Positions 10,226 through 20,262 of a stretch of 64,000 bases of DNA are shown piece by piece (position 1 is the first letter of the stretch; every line of letters begins with the position of its first letter). The DNA is from Bacteroidetes bacterium 46-16. Its GTDB lineage: Bacteria; Bacteroidota; Bacteroidia; Chitinophagales; Chitinophagaceae. The translations under genes were made by a program, and so were the position numbers. Below the pieces are notes generated by a model. The model saw only the letters and a list, made by a program, of their open reading frames with translations, made no database searches and was not told where the DNA came from. The stretch spans positions 1 to 64,000 of the forward strand of contig MKUN01000031.1 in the NCBI GenBank assembly GCA_001897835.1, written 5' to 3'.

Positions 10226-11938
10226 ATGAGAAAGTTATTATTAATAGTCGCATTTGCTATCGCAAACTGCACCTCTTACGCGCAATTGCCCCTCGCGATT
10301 CCGGATACCTTGACCGGCACAACGATAAATTTAATAATGCATAAAGACAGTATATCAATACTGCCAGGAAAGAAAACCCAAACACTGGGTTATAATTCGT
10401 TTCATTACCTGGGACCAACGCTGATCTTGAACAGGAATACTGTCGTTAACATGAATGTCCAAAACAATATTGGTGATACTACTTCGGTTCATTGGCATGG
10501 CTTACATGTAGCCCCTACAAATGATGGGGGGCCTCATACGCCGATTTTGCCGTTAGCGACTTGGAGCCCTTCCTTCAAAGTAATGAATAATGCTGCGACC
10601 TACTGGTATCATCCGCACATACATATGAAGACAACAGAACAGGCAATGCTTGGAGCAGCAGGGCTAATCATTGTCCGCGATTCAACGGAGGCTTTATTGA
10701 ATCTGCCAAGAAGATACGGTGTGGATGATATACCGGTCATTGTACAATCCCAGCAACTAGATACGCTTAACCAGATTGACCCACGGGGAATGGTAGATAG
10801 TATTTTGTTGGTCAATGGCACGTTCAATCCCTATACGCCTCTACCGGCACAGGTGGTCCGTCTGCGTATATTAAATGCTGCAGGGGAACGTAATTTTAAT
10901 TTTGGGTTTACCGGTAATAAACCCTTTTATGTTATTGCTAATGACGATGGCCTTTTGTCAGCGCCTGTTTCTACCACACGAATTGTGCTGTCGCCTGGCG
11001 AACGTGCCGAAGTACTGCTTGATCTAACTGGCATGAACGGTCAGACGCTTTATTTGATGAGCTATGCCTCTGAATTCCCAATGGGCGTACAAGGCGGACC
11101 AACGATGCCTATGCCGCCCGGATTTCCTCCGATGAATAGCTCACTTAACGGAATTGACTTCAATATTTTGAAAATCAATGTAGGGCCACCAACAATCAGC
11201 CCGGTAACGACCATTCCTTCATCGTTGGTTACGGTAACACCTTATCCAGAGGGTACAGCAAGCACAACAAGGAATATTCATTTTACCGCAGATAGCTTTT
11301 TGGTAATGGATGGTCCCTTTTATTTTAATGACAGCTCCTTTGATATGATGCATGTGAATTATCACATACCATTAAACTCGACAGAAATATGGAGGTTTGT
11401 CAACGAAACAATGGTCGCCCATCCTTTTCATATTCATGATGTGCATTTTTTTATTCTGGACAGGAATGGCATACCTCCAGCTCCAAAGGAAAGTGGCGCC
11501 AAAGACGTTGTCCTTGTCGGTCCGGGAGATACAGTCAGGGTTATCATGAAATTTGAAGACTTCGCTGATACAACAACCCCTTATATGTATCACTGTCATA
11601 TATTAATGCACGAAGACGATGGCATGATGGGACAATTTGTAGTGACGCCCAATACCACCGGGATTAATAATGTAACAGGAGGAGAAGACCTATTAACCGT
11701 TTACCCTAATCCAGCTCTTGAAGCCTGGAATGTGCGATACCAATCAAAAGATGACGCCCTACTCGTTGAACTATATAACGTGACCGGGCAAAAAGTATTT
11801 TCTGAATACCGGATGCACATCCCGGGACAGTATGCCTTTCCGATAACTAATAAGTCATTGCCTGATGGCGTGTATATGCTCTTGTTACAGGATAAGAGCT
11901 CCCGACACTCAGTCCGGCTGATAAAGCAAGCTCATTAA
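10226..11938 (+). CDS. Multicopper oxidase with T9SS sorting domain
   Basis: Copper motifs HWHGLH, WYHPH, HPFHIHDVHF and HCHILMHEDDGMMG, plus C-terminal 'LTVYPNPALEAWNV'. Confidence 0.92.
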   Translation: MRKLLLIVAFAIANCTSYAQLPLAIPDTLTGTTINLIMHKDSISILPGKKTQTLGYNSFHYLGPTLILNRNTVVNMNVQNNIGDTTSVHWHGLHVAPTNDGGPHTPILPLATWSPSFKVMNNAATYWYHPHIHMKTTEQAMLGAAGLIIVRDSTEALLNLPRRYGVDDIPVIVQSQQLDTLNQIDPRGMVDSILLVNGTFNPYTPLPAQVVRLRILNAAGERNFNFGFTGNKPFYVIANDDGLLSAPVSTTRIVLSPGERAEVLLDLTGMNGQTLYLMSYASEFPMGVQGGPTMPMPPGFPPMNSSLNGIDFNILKINVGPPTISPVTTIPSSLVTVTPYPEGTASTTRNIHFTADSFLVMDGPFYFNDSSFDMMHVNYHIPLNSTEIWRFVNETMVAHPFHIHDVHFFILDRNGIPPAPKESGAKDVVLVGPGDTVRVIMKFEDFADTTTPYMYHCHILMHEDDGMMGQFVVTPNTTGINNVTGGEDLLTVYPNPALEAWNVRYQSKDDALLVELYNVTGQKVFSEYRMHIPGQYAFPITNKSLPDGVYMLLLQDKSSRHSVRLIKQAH

Positions 11939-11982
11939 GATGACATGATAACATATTATTCACTCAAACTAAATTTTCTTGT

Positions 11983-13338
11983 ATGAAGAGAGTAGTCTTT
12001 TTTATAATCATGCTAGCCTGTTGTGTATCTGCTGAGGCACAAAGCCAGTTAGATAACTATCTCACTGGCACTAATACATTTACCGTTATTGGTACAGCAT
12101 CAGATAATCTTACCTCTCCGCATGACCTGGACTTCGTACCCGGCAGGCCTGATGAATGGTGGGTTTTAAACAAGGAAGCTAATGGAGGGAGCATAGTTAT
12201 TTTTTTCGACGCCGGTAAAGTGACACAAAGCGTCCAGTTCAGAAGGGATTCTCATAATGAGCATTTTATGGCACGTTCGGTAGCCTTAGCAATGGGGGAT
12301 AATGGCACATTCTGTTCGGCCCAGGAAATCAAAAATACTGCTTCGGCTTCTTCTACTTTTATGGGACCAGCCTTATGGTCCAATGACACCTCTGTGTTTG
12401 CAAGAGTAAATCAAAACAATTGGGTGACCGGCCAGCCTTTAGGTAGCCACCTCGATATGTTACATCAAAGCCCGTTCGGCATGGGCGTTGCTCATGACAG
12501 TGCTAATGTATATTGGTATTTTGACGGGTACAACGGCAATATCTGCAGATATGATTTTGAAATGCCCCATGCATCCGGCGGCGACGATCACTCCGACGGC
12601 CGTATATATCGTTACACGGATGTTTCAGTAGTTAGGAAACCAAACATTCCCAGCCATCTGACTTTAGACAAACAAAATAGCTGGCTTTATATAGTGGATG
12701 GCGGCAATAACAAGATCCTTCGTTTAAAAACTACGAGCGGTATTATTGGTGGTAATCTGGCCGTCCCGTCTACTGCGAACGAACCTTTGGGTTCCTATAA
12801 ATCAGTTGTAAATACAACAACTGAGGTTGTAGCTTCCACAGGGCTGACATCACCATGCGGCATTGACTATCGTTCTGGTAGAATTATAGTAAGCGATAAT
12901 GCAGATGGTAAAATCTATATTTATGATGTGACCGCTATGCCAGCGGTACTGCTTGGAAGTATCAATACCGGAACTGCGGGGATCATGGGTGTCCGTATTG
13001 ACGACAACAACAAAATCTGGTTTGTCAATCAATCGACCAAGCAGCTGATCAGAATTGACAACCCCAATGTACTGGCAGTCCCAACTGTTGCATCGAAAAA
13101 ATTGGATGTCATTGCATACCCTAATCCTGCGCATGATATGATTACGGTTAAGGCCAACAATATTGGAGCTTCAACTATAACAGTTGCCATAACCGACATC
13201 GTCGGTAGACAGGTATATAAAACCACAACAAGGAATTCGACAGCTAATATCGACGTTTCAAATTGGATAAAAGGTATATATGCCTTGACAGTTTCAGCGC
13301 AGGGAGGAACTGTGACACAAAAAATAGCCGTTGAATAA
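11983..13338 (+). CDS. NHL/beta-propeller-like secreted protein with T9SS sorting domain
   Basis: Signal peptide, repeated propeller-like segments, C-terminal 'DVIAYPNPAHDMITV...IKGIYALTV'. Confidence 0.75.
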   Translation: MKRVVFFIIMLACCVSAEAQSQLDNYLTGTNTFTVIGTASDNLTSPHDLDFVPGRPDEWWVLNKEANGGSIVIFFDAGKVTQSVQFRRDSHNEHFMARSVALAMGDNGTFCSAQEIKNTASASSTFMGPALWSNDTSVFARVNQNNWVTGQPLGSHLDMLHQSPFGMGVAHDSANVYWYFDGYNGNICRYDFEMPHASGGDDHSDGRIYRYTDVSVVRKPNIPSHLTLDKQNSWLYIVDGGNNKILRLKTTSGIIGGNLAVPSTANEPLGSYKSVVNTTTEVVASTGLTSPCGIDYRSGRIIVSDNADGKIYIYDVTAMPAVLLGSINTGTAGIMGVRIDDNNKIWFVNQSTKQLIRIDNPNVLAVPTVASKKLDVIAYPNPAHDMITVKANNIGASTITVAITDIVGRQVYKTTTRNSTANIDVSNWIKGIYALTVSAQGGTVTQKIAVE

Positions 13339-13346
13339 TCCATACT

Positions 13347-13382
13347 GAACTGCCGGCGTCAGGCTTCTGTCCTCGGCAGTTC
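13347..13382 (+). terminator. Hairpin terminator
   Basis: GAACTGCCG ... CGGCAGTTC inverted repeat just after the stop codon. Confidence 0.5.
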
Positions 13383-13454
13383 AATCATTAACTGAAACCC
13401 TGTACTGAACCTTGCCATCAGCAAGGATATTTGTTCAAACTTAAAAAAACAAGC

Positions 13455-13949
13455 ATGAAAACACGAATAACGATGCTGCTGCTAGTAATTACCGTATTTT
13501 CCTGTAAACAGGAAAAAGACAATGCAGTTCCCGTAGATGAAACAATCAGTACGACCGACCTTTCAGCAACAAACGCGATGCGTTCAGATCTTGGCAATAT
13601 GCAACAAACGCTGGACAGCCTTTTGGCTACACCTCACCATACACAGCAGCTGCATTGGGACAGTCTGTACCATTATCATGATAGCCTTTTTTGGCATCAT
13701 CATAATGATTTTCAGCATGATCATTACACGCATGATGACCATCACCATAGCTGGACAGACTATGATTCCCATATTGACCATGCGCATCATTTCCATCATG
13801 TCTATCCCGGTCATGAGCATGATTCGCTTGTAACCACCCATAATGCCCATACAGATGAAAACAGCGACCACCATTACGCCGGCCATGACTTTCATGATCA
13901 CCATATACTCGATAGTTTTCATGCTATTCATAATGCCCATCATCCCTAA
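13455..13949 (+). CDS. Histidine-rich putative lipoprotein (metal-binding)
   Basis: Lipobox-like LLLVITVFSCKQ, then a His/Asp-rich region with over 30 His. Confidence 0.7.
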   Translation: MKTRITMLLLVITVFSCKQEKDNAVPVDETISTTDLSATNAMRSDLGNMQQTLDSLLATPHHTQQLHWDSLYHYHDSLFWHHHNDFQHDHYTHDDHHHSWTDYDSHIDHAHHFHHVYPGHEHDSLVTTHNAHTDENSDHHYAGHDFHDHHILDSFHAIHNAHHP

Positions 13950-14124
13950 ATCGGTGCTGTCAGCCTGTGCAGTGTGTAGGCACGATACTGCACAGGCTGA
14001 TTCTTGGTTAGATGAGCCAAAAGCGCAACAACAGATACTTTGCAGGTCTAACTGCTATCCGATCGCTACAGAAAACGGAATGGGAATAGCGAGAATTTGA
14101 TAAACAAAATAGAACAGGTCTTTA

Positions 14125-14721
14125 ATGGAAAAGGTGCTATTCGTTAAAAATATGTGTTGCAACCGATGCATCGCAACAGTCAGAAGTATATTAATTGAAA
14201 TAGGACTTCAGTTTTTGGAAATCAAGATTGGGGAAATCCGCCTGGAAAATGAGATTCCGGAAGATAGGATTACGCGATTAAAAGCTTTATTGGCAGATCA
14301 GGGCTTTAGCCTGGTTGACAGACCTGCTGAAAAGATCGTTGTTCAAATTCAGGCACTATTATGTGATTATGTAAGGGCAATAATTGATAATCCTGGTAAA
14401 ATGTCAAAATTATCCACGTATATCGAAGGCAAATTACATCGTACCTATTACCACTTAAGTAAGACCTTTTCTACTGAGACCGGCATGACAATTGAAAAAT
14501 ATGTTCTTGCATTGAAAATGGAGAAAGCGAAGGAATTAATTTTAGAGGACACATTTTCGTTTTCATCCATTGGATGGCAATTAGGTTATACCAATTCACA
14601 GACCTTCAGTACACAATTTAAGAAGGTCACCGGATTTACACCCAGTGCATTTAAAGCCAATCCTAATCCGGTCAGAAAAGCATGGGATGCTCTTTCGCCA
14701 CAAGATTTCAAACAAAAATGA
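14125..14721 (+). CDS. AraC-family regulator with HMA-like Cys-rich N-terminus
   Basis: C-terminal AraC HTH (FSSIGWQLGYTNSQTFSTQFKKVTGFTPSAFK); N-terminal 'VKNMCCNRCIATVRSIL'. Confidence 0.85.
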   Translation: MEKVLFVKNMCCNRCIATVRSILIEIGLQFLEIKIGEIRLENEIPEDRITRLKALLADQGFSLVDRPAEKIVVQIQALLCDYVRAIIDNPGKMSKLSTYIEGKLHRTYYHLSKTFSTETGMTIEKYVLALKMEKAKELILEDTFSFSSIGWQLGYTNSQTFSTQFKKVTGFTPSAFKANPNPVRKAWDALSPQDFKQK

Positions 14722-14810
14722 TGTTATAACAAACAAGCTTCTTTTTGTTTACTGATATTTTTAGGGCAAAATAATATTTGCTTCAAGTGAGATAAGGTTA
14801 GCTGATGCTT

Positions 14811-14855
14811 ACGTATCGTTCGCAGTGATAATATTAATTATTGGGAACGATACGT
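14811..14855. repeat. Inverted repeat ACGTATCGTTC...GAACGATACGT
   Basis: 11-bp perfect arms separated by 23 nt, intergenic. Confidence 0.7.
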
Positions 14856-14957
14856 GTCAGCTTATAACCCCTAGTCCAGACTGACCGAAATCATAATGCC
14901 GGCTGACCTGGCTCATGTGCTTTCATTAAGCAGATTCTTTTCTTTACTAAAAATACT

Positions 14958-15599
14958 TTGAATAAAATGAGGAGTGCCCTCTTGCTTATAACGCTGTTTT
15001 CATTGAGCTGTACCAATGTTTATAAAGTGACATCCGTAAGTAAAGACGAACAAATAAACTGGTCGAATTACAAAACTTTCGCGTGGTTACATGATGACAC
15101 AGATACTGCAAGCTCTCCTTACAACAATCAAATTATCCGCAATAATATCCGCAATTATTATGGATTATGCCTCTCGGACAGAGGTCTGAAATTTGACCCC
15201 GATAGCCCGGATATTTTATTACAGCTCGTTATTACAACTGCCAGGCAGAAAAAGGATTTCTACGAGTATGCTCCATCCACTTATTACCGTCCCTACTACT
15301 ACGGTAGCCATTATTACAATCCGTATCGTTTTAATTATTATTATTTAAACGGTGTCTATTACGATTTCTATTATGGCAGCGGGGATAGGCTTACAAAACA
15401 GACCATTGACTATGTAAAAGGCGCTATATCCTTAAATGTCGTTGACAGGGTTAATAAAAAGTTGATCTGGTCAGCAACAGCCGAAGGGGATATCTATGAT
15501 GCGTCAGTGATAAAGAAAAATTTACATCCCGCAGTTCATAGGATCATTAATGAATTGCCGTTAAAACCAATGGTTAAACGTAAGCACAATATCAAATAA
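14958..15599 (+). CDS. DUF4136 domain-containing lipoprotein
   Basis: Lipobox SLSCT, 'NWSNYKTFAWL', Tyr-rich centre. Confidence 0.7.
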   Translation: MNKMRSALLLITLFSLSCTNVYKVTSVSKDEQINWSNYKTFAWLHDDTDTASSPYNNQIIRNNIRNYYGLCLSDRGLKFDPDSPDILLQLVITTARQKKDFYEYAPSTYYRPYYYGSHYYNPYRFNYYYLNGVYYDFYYGSGDRLTKQTIDYVKGAISLNVVDRVNKKLIWSATAEGDIYDASVIKKNLHPAVHRIINELPLKPMVKRKHNIK

Positions 15600-15669
15600 T
15601 GCAATGTTTTATTACAACTGGTTATTGTCTTTTATCTCTTAATTATTCACATAAAAACTGATAAAAATT

Positions 15670-15888
15670 ATGTTTTACGATGGATATCATTTCTGGGGAA
15701 TGCACCTGATATGGTGGTTTTTTTGGGTAGTGATGCTTAGTTCTCTTTTTGGATGGTTTGAGCCTGTTCCTAAAAAGAAAATCACTAGAGACACTCCGCT
15801 GGATATTTTGAAAAGGAGATTGGCCTCGGGAGAAATTTCTGCGGAAGAATATGGGGAGAAAAAAAGACTGTTGGAGCAAGAAAAATAA
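15670..15888 (+). CDS. SHOCT domain-containing small membrane protein
   Basis: 'PLDILKRRLASGEISAEEYGEKKRLLEQ' C-terminal motif. Confidence 0.8.
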   Translation: MFYDGYHFWGMHLIWWFFWVVMLSSLFGWFEPVPKKKITRDTPLDILKRRLASGEISAEEYGEKKRLLEQEK

Positions 15889-16059
15889 TGGTTAGTGAAC
15901 CGGCGGTATTATGTCATCTGACCGCGAGATAGTCTAATGAAAGAAATACATACTGCTTCGGCTCAAAGTGCCTTTAATGTTTCATGATACAGAAAACGTC
16001 TAAAAGCAACATAAAATGATACCTCAATTGAAATTATAACAGGATAACAGCAGATACAA

Positions 16060-17457
16060 ATGAATAATCAAGTCACAATCAAATCTCTTGGAGCAGCAGA
16101 AACCGTTACCGGGTCTAAACATCTTTTGACAACACCGGAAATAACAATTCTTGTAGACTGCGGATTGTTCCAGGGATTAAAAACGCTAAGAAATAAGAAC
16201 TGGGAGATATTGCCTGTTGATGCAACCCAAATTGACGCTCTGCTGCTTACTCATGCGCACCTTGACCATTGCGGGTATATCCCCTTACTGGTGAAAAAGG
16301 GTTTTAAAGGCAAGATCTATATGACAGCGCCTACGAGGGACCTGACGGAAATAATATTAAGGGACAGTGCCAAAATTCAGGAGGAGGAAGCACAGTTTGC
16401 CAATGATCAGGGGTATTCAAAACATACGCCTGCACTTCCCCTATATACAACGGACGATGTCGAAAGAGCGCTGCCACTGTTCGTGGAAGTGGAACATAGC
16501 CAAGTAGTACAACTATCGGATAGCGTCAGCTTCCAGTTCAGGAAAAATGGCCATATTCTCGGTAGCTGTAGCATACAGATGAGCTGTTACGATAAGAAGA
16601 TAGTTTTTTCCGGAGACATCGGAAGGAATAATTCAAGATTCCTGCTACCACCGGCTGCCCTGGACGGCGCTGATTACGTAGTCATGGAATCTACTTATGG
16701 CGACAGGCTTCACCCGGACACAGACCCATTGGATCAGCTTGCCAAAGTTATTAATGACGCAACCGAAGATCACGGTGCAGTGATTATCCCAAGCTTTGCA
16801 GTAGGCAGGGCGCAGGAGATCATGCACTTGATCAACCTTTTGAAAAAAGAAGGGCGTATATCCACCTGGATACCTGTTTTCCTGGATAGCCCCATGGCTG
16901 CAAATGCCACCGACATTTTGTGCAAATACCCTAAATGGCACAAGCTGTCAAAAGAAGAATGTGACAGTGTTTGCCATGATGTGATCATCAACAGGGATTT
17001 TCACAACACAAGAAATATTATTGAAAAGAAGGGTGCCAAGATCATTATCTCAGCAAGCGGGATGCTTACCGGAGGCAGGATACTGGAATATATGAAGTCC
17101 CTCGCACCCGTTAAGAAAAATACGGTTTTGCTTATCGGCTATCAGGCTGAAGGTACACGTGGTAGGGCACTTCAAAACAACGCTCATGAACTAAAGATAC
17201 GAGGCACCTATGTGCCTGTACGTTGTAAAGTAGTCGAGATAACCGGTCTGTCCGGGCATGCTGATCAAAAGGAATTATTACTGTGGTTAAAGCAATTTGA
17301 AAAAAGACCTCCGCAGATTTTTCTCGTGCATGGAGAACCCTCTTCTCAACAGGCATTCAAACTAAAAATAGAGTATGAATTTAAATGGAAGGTGAAAATA
17401 CCGAAGGAAAACGAGGAGTCTGTACTTTTTGAAGTTAAAGCATCTGCCCATGCATAA
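16060..17457 (+). CDS. MBL-fold beta-CASP-type metallo-hydrolase
   Basis: THAHLDHCG, SGDIGR, 'VVMESTYGDRLH' and 'SGHADQKELL' motifs. Confidence 0.9.
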   Translation: MNNQVTIKSLGAAETVTGSKHLLTTPEITILVDCGLFQGLKTLRNKNWEILPVDATQIDALLLTHAHLDHCGYIPLLVKKGFKGKIYMTAPTRDLTEIILRDSAKIQEEEAQFANDQGYSKHTPALPLYTTDDVERALPLFVEVEHSQVVQLSDSVSFQFRKNGHILGSCSIQMSCYDKKIVFSGDIGRNNSRFLLPPAALDGADYVVMESTYGDRLHPDTDPLDQLAKVINDATEDHGAVIIPSFAVGRAQEIMHLINLLKKEGRISTWIPVFLDSPMAANATDILCKYPKWHKLSKEECDSVCHDVIINRDFHNTRNIIEKKGAKIIISASGMLTGGRILEYMKSLAPVKKNTVLLIGYQAEGTRGRALQNNAHELKIRGTYVPVRCKVVEITGLSGHADQKELLLWLKQFEKRPPQIFLVHGEPSSQQAFKLKIEYEFKWKVKIPKENEESVLFEVKASAHA

Positions 17458-18958
17458 TCACAGCGACGATCTTTATTACAGGGATATATGGATAGACACC
17501 AATCAGGAGCTGGTCATCTACATGCCTGAAAGTTGTGATGTCTGTAAATCCGAGGGTTTCCAGGCATTGACAAGGGTGGAAGTATGGTTCGGAGCAAAGA
17601 GCATAATAGCTGCGCTGAATATTACGCAGGATGGATTATTGGGAAATGGTGAAGTAGCGCTTTCATTAAGTGCCAAGAAGAAACTGAACGTTAAAGATGG
17701 AGACCTGCTAAAAGTCAGGCACACCGATCCTTTAGTGTCTATCGGGTATATCAGGGCTAAATTGTACGGTAATGCCTTAGACCAGGCTGCCTATGATGCC
17801 ATCATTAGGGATATCGCAGACGAAAAATACTCAAATGTATTCATTACCGCTTTTGTATCGGCCTGCTCAGGCCGGAATATGAGTATAGAGGAGATATGCT
17901 ACCTAACGCAGGCCATGATCAATGTAGGTAATAGGATGAGCTGGGATAAGGAAGTTGTTGCAGATAAACATTGCATTGGCGGATTGCCGGGGAACAGGAC
18001 AACTATGATAGTTGTACCCATAATAGCCTCGTTAAATATTCCCATACCTAAAACTTCCTCTCGCGCCATTACCTCACCTGCTGGTACTGCCGATACGATG
18101 GAGGTACTGACCAATGTAACGCTGGATATGGCAGAATTACAGGCTATTGTTGCAAAGGAAAACGGCTGCATTGCCTGGGGTGGTGCTGTAAAGCTTAGTC
18201 CTGCAGACGATATAATAATAAGAATAGAGCGGGCACTCGATATCGACAGTGAAGCACAAATGATTGCATCCATCCTGTCTAAAAAAGTAGCGGCGGGATC
18301 AACCCATTGTGTTATTGATATTCCTATCGGAAGTACGGCGAAAGTCCGTGATATGGACAGCGCCAGGCAACTGGCAGTACAAATGGAAGCAGTTGCAAAA
18401 TATGTCGGGCTTAAAATTAAAATCCTTTTTTCTGATGGCAATCAACCTGTAGGGGAAGGCATAGGCCCAGCTCTGGAGGCAAGGGATGTCTTAAAGGTTT
18501 TACGCAATAACAGCGATGCTCCCGAGGATCTTAAAAAAAGAGCGCTGACCCTGGCAAGTGCTATTGTGCAGCTTACAATGGATAAATCGGCAGAGGAAGC
18601 AGACAGACTGGTCACTGAACAGCTAAATACCGGGGCGGCTTACAAAAAGTTAAAGGCGATTTGTATTGCCCAGGGCGGCTTTAAAGAGCCTGCCCAAGCC
18701 ATGTTTTCACAAAGTATCACTGCTGGATCGGATGGGACAGTAACAAAAATTGACAATAGAAAAGTAGCCAGGCTCGCCAAACTTGCCGGAGCGCCGGATA
18801 CACCCGAAGCCGGGCTGGATTTTAAAGTAAAACTGGGACAGGCTATCAGGGCGAATGATGAATTGTTTATCATTTATGCAGGATCAAAAGGAGAACTCAA
18901 TTATGCAATGGACTATTTTAAAAGCAATCAGGGACAGATAATCCAAATTGACTTATGA
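17429..18958 (+). CDS. Thymidine phosphorylase / archaeal-type AMP phosphorylase-like protein
   Basis: 'DKHCIGGLPGNRTTMIVVPIIASL', 'AGTADTMEVLT', 'LSPADDIIIRIERALDIDSEAQMIASILSKK'. Confidence 0.85.
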   Translation: MKLKHLPMHNHSDDLYYRDIWIDTNQELVIYMPESCDVCKSEGFQALTRVEVWFGAKSIIAALNITQDGLLGNGEVALSLSAKKKLNVKDGDLLKVRHTDPLVSIGYIRAKLYGNALDQAAYDAIIRDIADEKYSNVFITAFVSACSGRNMSIEEICYLTQAMINVGNRMSWDKEVVADKHCIGGLPGNRTTMIVVPIIASLNIPIPKTSSRAITSPAGTADTMEVLTNVTLDMAELQAIVAKENGCIAWGGAVKLSPADDIIIRIERALDIDSEAQMIASILSKKVAAGSTHCVIDIPIGSTAKVRDMDSARQLAVQMEAVAKYVGLKIKILFSDGNQPVGEGIGPALEARDVLKVLRNNSDAPEDLKKRALTLASAIVQLTMDKSAEEADRLVTEQLNTGAAYKKLKAICIAQGGFKEPAQAMFSQSITAGSDGTVTKIDNRKVARLAKLAGAPDTPEAGLDFKVKLGQAIRANDELFIIYAGSKGELNYAMDYFKSNQGQIIQIDL

Positions 18959-19836
18959 ATCATAAAATTATTTTCTGTCTGCCGGGGAACGAGTTGTTAG
19001 CGCATAGGCTAAGCCAAAAGATGAATGTCGAACCTGGTAAATTGACCATGCGGAGGTTTCCGGATGGGGAGACTTATATAAAAATAGACAGCGAAGTGGC
19101 AGGCAAAGAAGTACTGCTTGTTTGCACCCTGCATTTGCCGGATGATAAATTGTTGCCCTTATATTTCCTTGCAAAAACACTAAAGGAATTCGGGGCTGCT
19201 AAAATTACACTGGTAGCGCCTTATCTGGCCTATATGCGCCAGGACAAAAGATTTCAGCAGGGAGAAAGTATCACTTCCGAATGGTTCGCTAAGCTCCTTT
19301 CTTCTTTCGTAGACGAATTGATAACTATAGATCCGCATTTACACAGGAGAAGCAATCTTGGGGAGATATATGCTATCCCCACCCAGGTTTTACATGCTGC
19401 ACCTTTAATCTCCTCCTGGATAAAAGCAAATATTCCGAATGCAGTATTGATCGGGCCGGATTCAGAAAGTGAGCAATGGGTATCGGAAGTAGCCGATGCT
19501 GCAGGCGTACCTTATGTGGTGTTGGAAAAAACGCGAAAGGGAGATAAAGATGTACAGGTTTCCGTTCCCCATCTGGCAGGGAAAACAGATAAGATACCTG
19601 TCCTGGTGGACGATATTATCAGTACGGCCAGAACTATGATAGAAACCATCCGCCATCTGAGAGATGCACACCTCAATGCGCCTGTATGTGTCGGCGTTCA
19701 CGGGATATTCGCGGAAGATGCCTACTTGCTGCTGAAGAGCAGTGGCGCTTCCCGGATCATAACGGTAAATACGATACCGCATGAAACGAATGGGATCTTT
19801 ATAGAGGAATTATTGTTGCCGGTTTTGCAGCAATAA
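18955..19836 (+). CDS. Ribose-phosphate pyrophosphokinase-like protein
   Basis: 'FPDGETYIKI', 'YLAYMRQDKRFQQGESI', PRPP loop 'VLVDDIISTARTMIET'. Confidence 0.88.
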   Translation: MNHKIIFCLPGNELLAHRLSQKMNVEPGKLTMRRFPDGETYIKIDSEVAGKEVLLVCTLHLPDDKLLPLYFLAKTLKEFGAAKITLVAPYLAYMRQDKRFQQGESITSEWFAKLLSSFVDELITIDPHLHRRSNLGEIYAIPTQVLHAAPLISSWIKANIPNAVLIGPDSESEQWVSEVADAAGVPYVVLEKTRKGDKDVQVSVPHLAGKTDKIPVLVDDIISTARTMIETIRHLRDAHLNAPVCVGVHGIFAEDAYLLLKSSGASRIITVNTIPHETNGIFIEELLLPVLQQ

Positions 19837-19900
19837 TATGACGACGATCATATTCTGTAGGGAGTGCCATCAGTATATTTTATTTTGAAACTGTGGACTT

Positions 19901-20206
19901 TTGGCTGAGCTTATGGAAAAACATGTTATAACAGATTTAAAGCATCTTACTGAAATAGCCGGGATTTTTAAAGCCATTGCTCATCCGGAACGCGTCGGTA
20001 TTATGCAGGTAATATATCGGGAGAAAAGGATAGCTGTAAAAGGAATTTATGAACGGTTGCGATTGCAGCAATCTGTGGTTTCCAGACATCTGGGCATACT
20101 CAGATCGGCAGGGGTAGTAAGGCGGGAGCAACAGGGACAAAAGATATATTACTGCCCCTGCTTTGATAACAAGACGTTACTGTGCTTGCCCAAATGCATT
20201 GTCTGA
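19901..20206 (+). CDS. ArsR/SmtB-family regulator
   Basis: Winged helix 'ERLRLQQSVVSRHLGILRSAGVVRREQQGQKIYY' with a Cys-containing C-terminus. Confidence 0.85.
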   Translation: MAELMEKHVITDLKHLTEIAGIFKAIAHPERVGIMQVIYREKRIAVKGIYERLRLQQSVVSRHLGILRSAGVVRREQQGQKIYYCPCFDNKTLLCLPKCIV

Positions 20207-20262
20207 TTTTTTTTAATTAGGTATATGCAACTATATGAATAATTAAATGGTAAAAGATTACG

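Noticed and set aside
13537-13943. Met/Ile-rich ORFs overlapping the His-rich gene (13537..13833 + and 13584..13943 -)
   Set aside because: Artefacts of the repetitive CAT/CAC codons of the His-rich gene read in other frames.
17899-18441. 180-aa antisense ORF in the thymidine/AMP phosphorylase gene
   Set aside because: Shadow ORF opposite a strongly motif-supported CDS.
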